Made by a program: the position numbers and the translations under genes. From the NCBI GenBank assembly GCA_018524725.1, contig JAEUWP010000544.1, forward strand, positions 1-64,000: 64,000 nt of DNA, given 5' to 3'. This DNA is from Podaxis mareebaensis (taxonomy: Eukaryota; Basidiomycota; Agaricomycetes; Agaricales; Agaricaceae). Below, piece by piece: positions 59,797-64,000 of this stretch; within the stretch, counting starts at the first letter, position 1, and each line of letters begins with the position of its first letter. Below the pieces are notes generated by a model. That model worked only from the letters and a program-made list of their open reading frames with translations, was not told where the DNA came from and ran no database searches.

Positions 59797-61158
59797 CTAG
59801 GAACCTACACCCCACACTTCGACACCAACGCACTCGAAACCGATTGCCCCGCCCGCTCGACGAGGGCCAGAAGGCGAACACAAGACTTCATTGTTGAAGG
59901 TTATCGACCGAGCGGACGTCCCCTCGTACAATGTATCGTCAAGGTAGAGCCCGTATGAGCCATCGCTGTCAACGGAAGGCGATCAAACAGCGAATACAAG
60001 TGACAAGGAAAATCGCATACCCGCCGCCAAAGGAGATGGATTCGGGCTCACAAAGCGCGACATAATCGTTCCTTCCCGTCCATCTAAACACCTTCAACTC
60101 CTCGCTCTCCTCGACCCACTTCCACAAGAACGACTCGCCGCTGCCATAGTACCCTTCATTCCCCCTGCTCATCTTCAATCCTTCACTCATCCATGCACCA
60201 AAGATCGCACCATCAGCATCCTTGACCACAAATAACATGCCGTTGATTTTTGCGGCCGATTTTGATCTGGAGGATGCTGCGGTGGCGGCTTCACAATTGG
60301 CATAGAGGGTTTTGAGGGAGATGCCGTGTTGGTCGAGAGAGTAGATGAGGGTCCAGGCGCGGGGGAGGCGAGAGAGTGCGGGGAGGTGTGTGCGTATCTG
60401 CTCAATCAGCGGTCAATTGGAAATTAGAATGCGTGAGCGTGGATGCGCACCTTGTCGGCGATGGAGGTTGTAAGGACGGGGGTGGTGTTGATGCGCCGGC
60501 CGACGAGCTCGACGCTGCCAGACTTCTTTTCGATGTACTCGCCGAGGTTGATCGGAGTCGGGCTCTTTCTCATTATCGCGGGCTCTTCGACGAGGACGGA
60601 TGGGGCAGGATGATCGGTGGATGTGGAATCGGTGATGGCCTCGTGTTCCAGTTCGGTGCTGAAGCCCTTGTCCCAGTCGTACTCATCCGGCTTGAATCCC
60701 GGAGCTCCGGGAATGGGCACGAACACGTGCGATGCAAATGGCGAATAGGAGTGTTTGACAGTCGATGGCGGTGTCGTGGTTGCAAGTGGTGTGGTGTTGG
60801 CGTGTTGCGTTGAGAAGAACGAGCGCGTAAGCGAAGGGAGAGCGTTCTGTGTCGACGGAATACGTTCGTGGAGCGTAGAAAACCATGAGGAGGATGAGGA
60901 GGCGACTGGATGTTCTGCAAGAGTGGGGGTGACAATGGGTGTAGATGCGATAGGGGGTGCAGGGGTGGGCGGGGATAGTTTGTGCCAGTAGAGCGGGTCG
61001 TCCTGGTGGGCAAGGAGTTCGTCGAGGACAGCCTTTCGGTTTCTGTCCGTGTTTGCCTTTGCCTCTGCAAGAAACTGCTTGTGCGGAGGATGGGGCTTTG
61101 GAGACGGGGGAATGTCGAGGGGCCCGACAAAAGGGCCAAAGTCGTCGTCAGAGGCCAT
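59797..61158 (-). CDS. OXR1: OXR1-type oxidation resistance protein (TLDc domain)
   Basis: Starts MASDDDFGPFVGPLDIPPSP, with a disordered N-terminal half (about 170 residues), then EEPAIMRKSPTPINLGEYI and the TLDc domain: SADKIRTHLPALSRL-type start, RAWTLIYSLDQHGISLKTLY, MLFVVKDADGAIFGAWMSEG, GYYGSGESFLWKW, VFRWTGRNDYVALCEPESIS, FGGGDGSYGLYLDDTLYEGT and FECVGVEVWGVG at the C-terminus (family ends with F-x-x-x-x-x-EVW). Introns lie near 60400, 60240-60300 and 59960-60020. OXR1/TLDc proteins protect against oxidative stress and, in yeast, bind the V-ATPase and promote its disassembly. The protein should be cytosolic or mitochondrial. It is divergent from the F-box-like gene, with only 67 bases between start codons. 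Confidence 0.88.
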
Positions 61159-61225
61159 GGTGGGTTAGGGTTAGGCTGTGGATAAAATATCCGGCAGAAA
61201 ACATATCCAAAACATATCTTGATCG
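61159..61225. promoter_or_regulatory. Compact divergent promoter between OXR1 and F-box-like gene
   Basis: Only 67 bases separate the two opposite ATGs (61158 and 61226), so both genes must share this interval or use promoter elements inside the neighbouring gene. It contains an AT-rich part (aaaatatcc, aaaacatatc). Co-regulation is inferred from spacing alone. Confidence 0.5.
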
Positions 61226-62508
61226 ATGATCCTCCCCGTCGAACTCTTTGACATCGTCATCCACATCCTCAGACACGACAGGCAGGCTCTCTCTGCACTC
61301 GCTCTCACTCACCGCGTCCTCACTCCCTGTGCCCAGCAGCGCATCTTTTACCACATCACCATCAGTGGCGAGCAGGACGACACCGATAACACAGATTCCA
61401 TCCTTCTTGCTCTCGTAAATTCGAGGCATGCCCATTTATTGAAGTACATCCATTCCCTTACTCTCATCAGTATCCTCCATCGCCGCCTCCGGTCAAATAA
61501 TACCGTATACACACCCAACCCCCTCGTCCCTGCTTTCATCGACGCCATCGCCCCGCAATTATCCTCCCTCGTTCTTAACGGATTTGCTCCGGGCTGGGAC
61601 CACGGCGACGCTGTACCCCTCCGCGCATCGATAACCCGTCTTCTTACTTCCCCTTCCCTAACCCGCCTCGTGCTTTATGGCGTTCACAACTTCTCCCTCA
61701 CACTACTTCATCGTGCTTCATCCCTTACCAGCCTGCGTTTCGCAACACCATATCCATCCTATGCCCCTCTAAATGACGACAACATACCTCCCGATGCTCC
61801 ACCCATATATCTCGACACACTCGAAATCAACTTATGGGGAGAAATACCCCCTCGCACGTTTATCAACTGGATCCTCGGAGACTCGTCGTCCTCCCGTCTC
61901 TCTGTCGCTCGTCTACGTCGACTATCCATCAACGGCTCATATACTCGCGAAGTTGCCCAGTCCTTTTGGAGGCTCCTCGAAGCATGCCATAACACCTTGC
62001 AACATCTCTCACTCGGCCCCGATACATTTAGTAAGCCCCTTCTCCCTTCATGTGATGTCTCTTATCCATCCCGCCTCAAGGCTACGATGACTCAAACACC
62101 CTTGGCCGCGTCACTGCGCTGCGGACTCTTGAGCTTAAGATCGGACTTTCGTATATCGAAACCGCACTACATCTAAACGCGACACCCTTCCAATTCCTCA
62201 TCTACGTCCTCACGAACCTTCCAACGCCAAGTCCCCTTGAGGAACTCGACATCCAAGTTCAATACGGTGCCCGGAGCTACAGGGAGATGGATATGTCACA
62301 CTGGGATACCCTCGCATCTTTTCTTTCGGAGGAAGTGAGCAACGGTAAATTTGCACGGTTGACGCGGATTGGAGTTGGTGTCTTGGCCGCACCTGCGGGT
62401 TTTGATATTGTTATCCCTCAGGATATCTTTCCGACGATTAAGGCGAGGTTGGCGGATTTTGTTAATGCTACTTCGATTAAGTTTGAATTGTATGATTCTG
62501 TATTATAG
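61226..62508 (+). CDS. F-box-like protein with leucine-rich C-terminal region
   Basis: The N-terminus MILPVELFDIVIHILRHDRQ followed by ALSALALTHRVLTPCAQQRI matches the short F-box pattern (LPxEL, then a Leu-rich helix pair) of the large basidiomycete F-box-like family. Leu-rich segments follow (PQLSSLVLNGFAPGW, SLTRLVLYGVHNFSLTLLHR, YLDTLEINLWGEIPPRTFIN, VARLRRLSINGSY), an LRR-like substrate domain. One GT-AG intron (62031-62080) joins PDTF to SYDDSNTLGRVTALRTLELK, ending at 62508. The role would be substrate recognition in an SCF ubiquitin ligase; the target is unknown. The gene looks intact. Confidence 0.7.
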
Positions 62509-62624
62509 GACTAGTTGCATGTAACCACGAAGTCTAGGCAAGGACTCGGAAAAGTGTATGACTGGCGTCGACATAAGCTCGAGAGCCGTAAAGCCGAGAT
62601 GTTACGAATACCGTGTCATGATAA

Positions 62625-62718
62625 GCCCGCCTAGCTCAATCGGATAGAGCGTCAGACTCTTACGGCTAATGGCGGTAATGCAATCTGAAGGCTGCGAGTT
62701 CGACCCTCGCGGTGGGCT
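62625..62718 (+). tRNA. tRNA-Lys (CUU), with 20-nt intron
   Basis: Acceptor stem gcccgcc pairs with ggtgggc (one G-T). D arm gctc/gagc, anticodon stem tcaga/tctga, loop C-T-CTT-A-A giving anticodon CUU, T arm gcgag-ttcgacc-ctcgc. The intron is 62663-62682, directly after position 37 as in nuclear tRNA genes. A and B box sequences are intact. Confidence 0.93.
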
Positions 62719-62739
62719 ATGGTCTATGTGGTTTTCAAA

Positions 62740-62744
62740 TTTTT
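62740..62744 (+). terminator. RNA polymerase III T-run after tRNA-Lys copy 1
   Basis: Five T about 22 bases after the tRNA, preceded by a four-T run at 62732-62735; typical Pol III termination signal. Confidence 0.6.
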
Positions 62745-63288
62745 ATCACACCGTGCCCCTAAAGACTGTACGTCATCCTAAAGGTTGCTTTTTTGAATTT
62801 CTTTTGTAAACAAAGCAAATATCATAGATCACATATTAAACAAGCTTTGTCCATTGCAGCGAGATTGCGACAGATGTCAAAATCAAAGCCCATAAATAAT
62901 GATAAACATCCCCTTCGTGTATGTACCAGGTTGTCCCGACCTTCTTAGGTATTGCTGCTGGGTATGAACTCGTTCTCCCTCACATAGTTGGATCGCCCTC
63001 ATTGGAATGTCCCATAATGCTCCTAATACGTCAAGGCTCGTCAACTTGAAGCTCGCACTTTGTGGTTATTCACACTTGAGACTGACCAGGATGAAAGAGC
63101 CCTGTGGAGGATACCATGGCTTTTAAACACATGATAACTGAATTGAGGGGGCCAATACAATTCTCGCGCACTGAAATTCCCTGGTAAGCACCCTCAGCGG
63201 GACTTTTCATCTCTGGTGTCACTCGGTCAAGTTTTAGGACGGCAGGCTTGGCTCTCCGGCTGGATCTCGGGAAAACTACCACAACTAA
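62745..63288. other. Spacer between the two tRNA genes
   Basis: No gene supported; an open frame of 70 codons on the minus strand has no features. The tRNA 5' flanks are not obviously alike beyond a few bases (taa before each). Confidence 0.45.
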
Positions 63289-63381
63289 GCCCGCCTAGCT
63301 CAATCGGATAGAGCGTCAGACTCTTATAGCTATGTCGGTAACGAAATCTGAAGGCTGCGAGTTCGACCCTCGCGGTGGGCT
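63289..63381 (+). tRNA. tRNA-Lys (CUU), with 19-nt intron
   Basis: Mature sequence identical to the copy at 62625, base for base, including acceptor, D, anticodon and T arms. The intron (63327-63345, after position 37) is different: 19 nt, sharing only parts such as cggtaa with the first copy. Same strand, 570 bases downstream. Confidence 0.93.
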
Positions 63382-63403
63382 ATGATTCTAGATCATGGAT
63401 TTC

Positions 63404-63408
63404 TTTTT
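63404..63408 (+). terminator. RNA polymerase III T-run after tRNA-Lys copy 2
   Basis: Five T 23 bases after the tRNA end, matching the arrangement of copy 1. Confidence 0.6.
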
Positions 63409-63578
63409 GCACTTTACCCAGATATCCAGTGCGAGACAGAGTGCTCAGGATGACAGGGCAACGGAGAAAGAAACATGATTCTTAATTCAATTGATTGTTA
63501 CGTAGTTTTGCAATATGATATAGTACGAAGGCCAACAGATGAGAAAATGCATCAACGCAGGTTATTGAATTCTTAAAC

Positions 63579-64000
63579 TCAATTTATCGACAAATTCTTA
63601 CCGCCGTTCTTTTGCACGTACAGGTAGTCCTTTCGTTCCTGTATTCAAGATCAGCTTTTAGGATTATCAACGAGCCAAAAACGAGGCATACCTGAGTGTC
63701 AGTATTAATAGGTACGCCAAGGTCGTCAACACGAATGCGCGCTCCGTATGGATGCTGGGCGGGTCCGGAATCAGGTTTCGGAGCCGATCCAGTGCTCGTC
63801 CACATGTTGAAATCAAGTTCTCCCGGCAATGGTATACCTGGGTCGATTTTCTTTCCAGATCCTTCTGCAGGAACGCTCCCTTCCGAATTCAGCCCAGAGG
63901 TAGATCCGCGCTCTGCTGTAGTTGAGAGTTCTGATCCCATCCGATGAGCCGATCGACGAGGGACACGTAAACCTGCGACGTTGACAGAGGGATTCGCCTC
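63579..64000 (-). CDS. Hypothetical protein, partial (runs off right edge)
   Basis: The minus-strand frame is open from the window edge (EANPSVNVAGLRVPRRSAHR) through a Ser/Gly-rich stretch to KKIDPGIPLPGELDFNMWTS and AQHPYGARIRVDDLGVPINT. A GT-AG intron then leads to ERKDYLYVQKNGGKNLSIN and a stop at 63579-63581. The N-terminus lies beyond the window. No domain is recognised; the spliced C-terminus and the ordered Pro/Gly/Asp-rich block support a real gene. Confidence 0.5.

Noticed and set aside
60376..61229. Plus-strand frames opposite OXR1
   Set aside because: Shadows of the OXR1 coding sequence, which has clear TLDc motifs.
1..64000. CRISPR arrays, bacterial operons, prophage, rRNA
   Set aside because: The window is eukaryotic; no such structures are seen. 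No reverse transcriptase, integrase or transposase motif was found either.

Overview
The window is nuclear DNA of a filamentous fungus, almost certainly an Agaricomycete (mushroom-forming basidiomycete). The basis is dense short introns (about 45-70 nt, GT-AG), roughly 2-3 kb per gene, two AA9 lytic polysaccharide monooxygenases (one with a fungal CBM1), a Ctr copper transporter beside a ferric reductase, tandem Old Yellow Enzymes, an IML2-type protein, and two intron-containing tRNA-Lys(CUU) genes. Genes lie on both strands without operons. All exon joins were made by hand from reading frame and splice signals.

Layout. 0-2 kb: a decayed KRE6/SKN1-type glucan-synthesis gene and a coiled-coil hypothetical. 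2.6-7.3 kb: an O-fucosyltransferase-like membrane protein and a secreted AA9. 8-13 kb: one very large, low-complexity protein with a coiled coil near its C-terminus. 13-16 kb: no genes seen. 16-25 kb: an IML2/TTC39-type protein, a possible small secreted protein, an MFS transporter and a conserved hypothetical. 25.5-34.7 kb: an aldo-keto reductase, a large disordered protein ending in an alpha/beta hydrolase (YML020W type) and a secreted S10 carboxypeptidase. 37.7-44.6 kb: a short Kre9/Knh1-like secreted protein, then a Ctr copper transporter and a ferric reductase in tandem, then a multi-TM membrane protein. 45.5-54.1 kb: AA9-CBM1, and two Old Yellow Enzymes flanking a TPR protein. 55.3-59.4 kb: small hypothetical genes, a secreted protein with a heptapeptide repeat and kinase-like motifs, and a conserved hypothetical with a frameshift. 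59.8-64 kb: an OXR1 (TLDc) gene divergent from an F-box-like gene, two tRNA-Lys genes, and a partial gene running off the right edge.

Functional themes are lignocellulose attack (two AA9s), reductive metal uptake (ferric reductase plus Ctr; the reductase can supply Cu(I)/Fe(II)), redox and xenobiotic handling (OYEs, AKR, OXR1, MFS exporter) and cell-wall biogenesis (KRE6 remnant, Knh1-like, O-fucosyltransferase-like).

The most unusual features are (i) a secreted protein with N-terminal (NKPKPPA)-type repeats and a kinase-like C-terminal region that keeps a DFG motif but has lost the catalytic-loop Asp, and (ii) a recurring pattern in which well-conserved genes carry one local lesion (nonsense codon, small deletion or damaged splice junction) with intact coding sequence on both sides. 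The second pattern is either biology (a decaying haplotype) or residual assembly error, and reads would decide.
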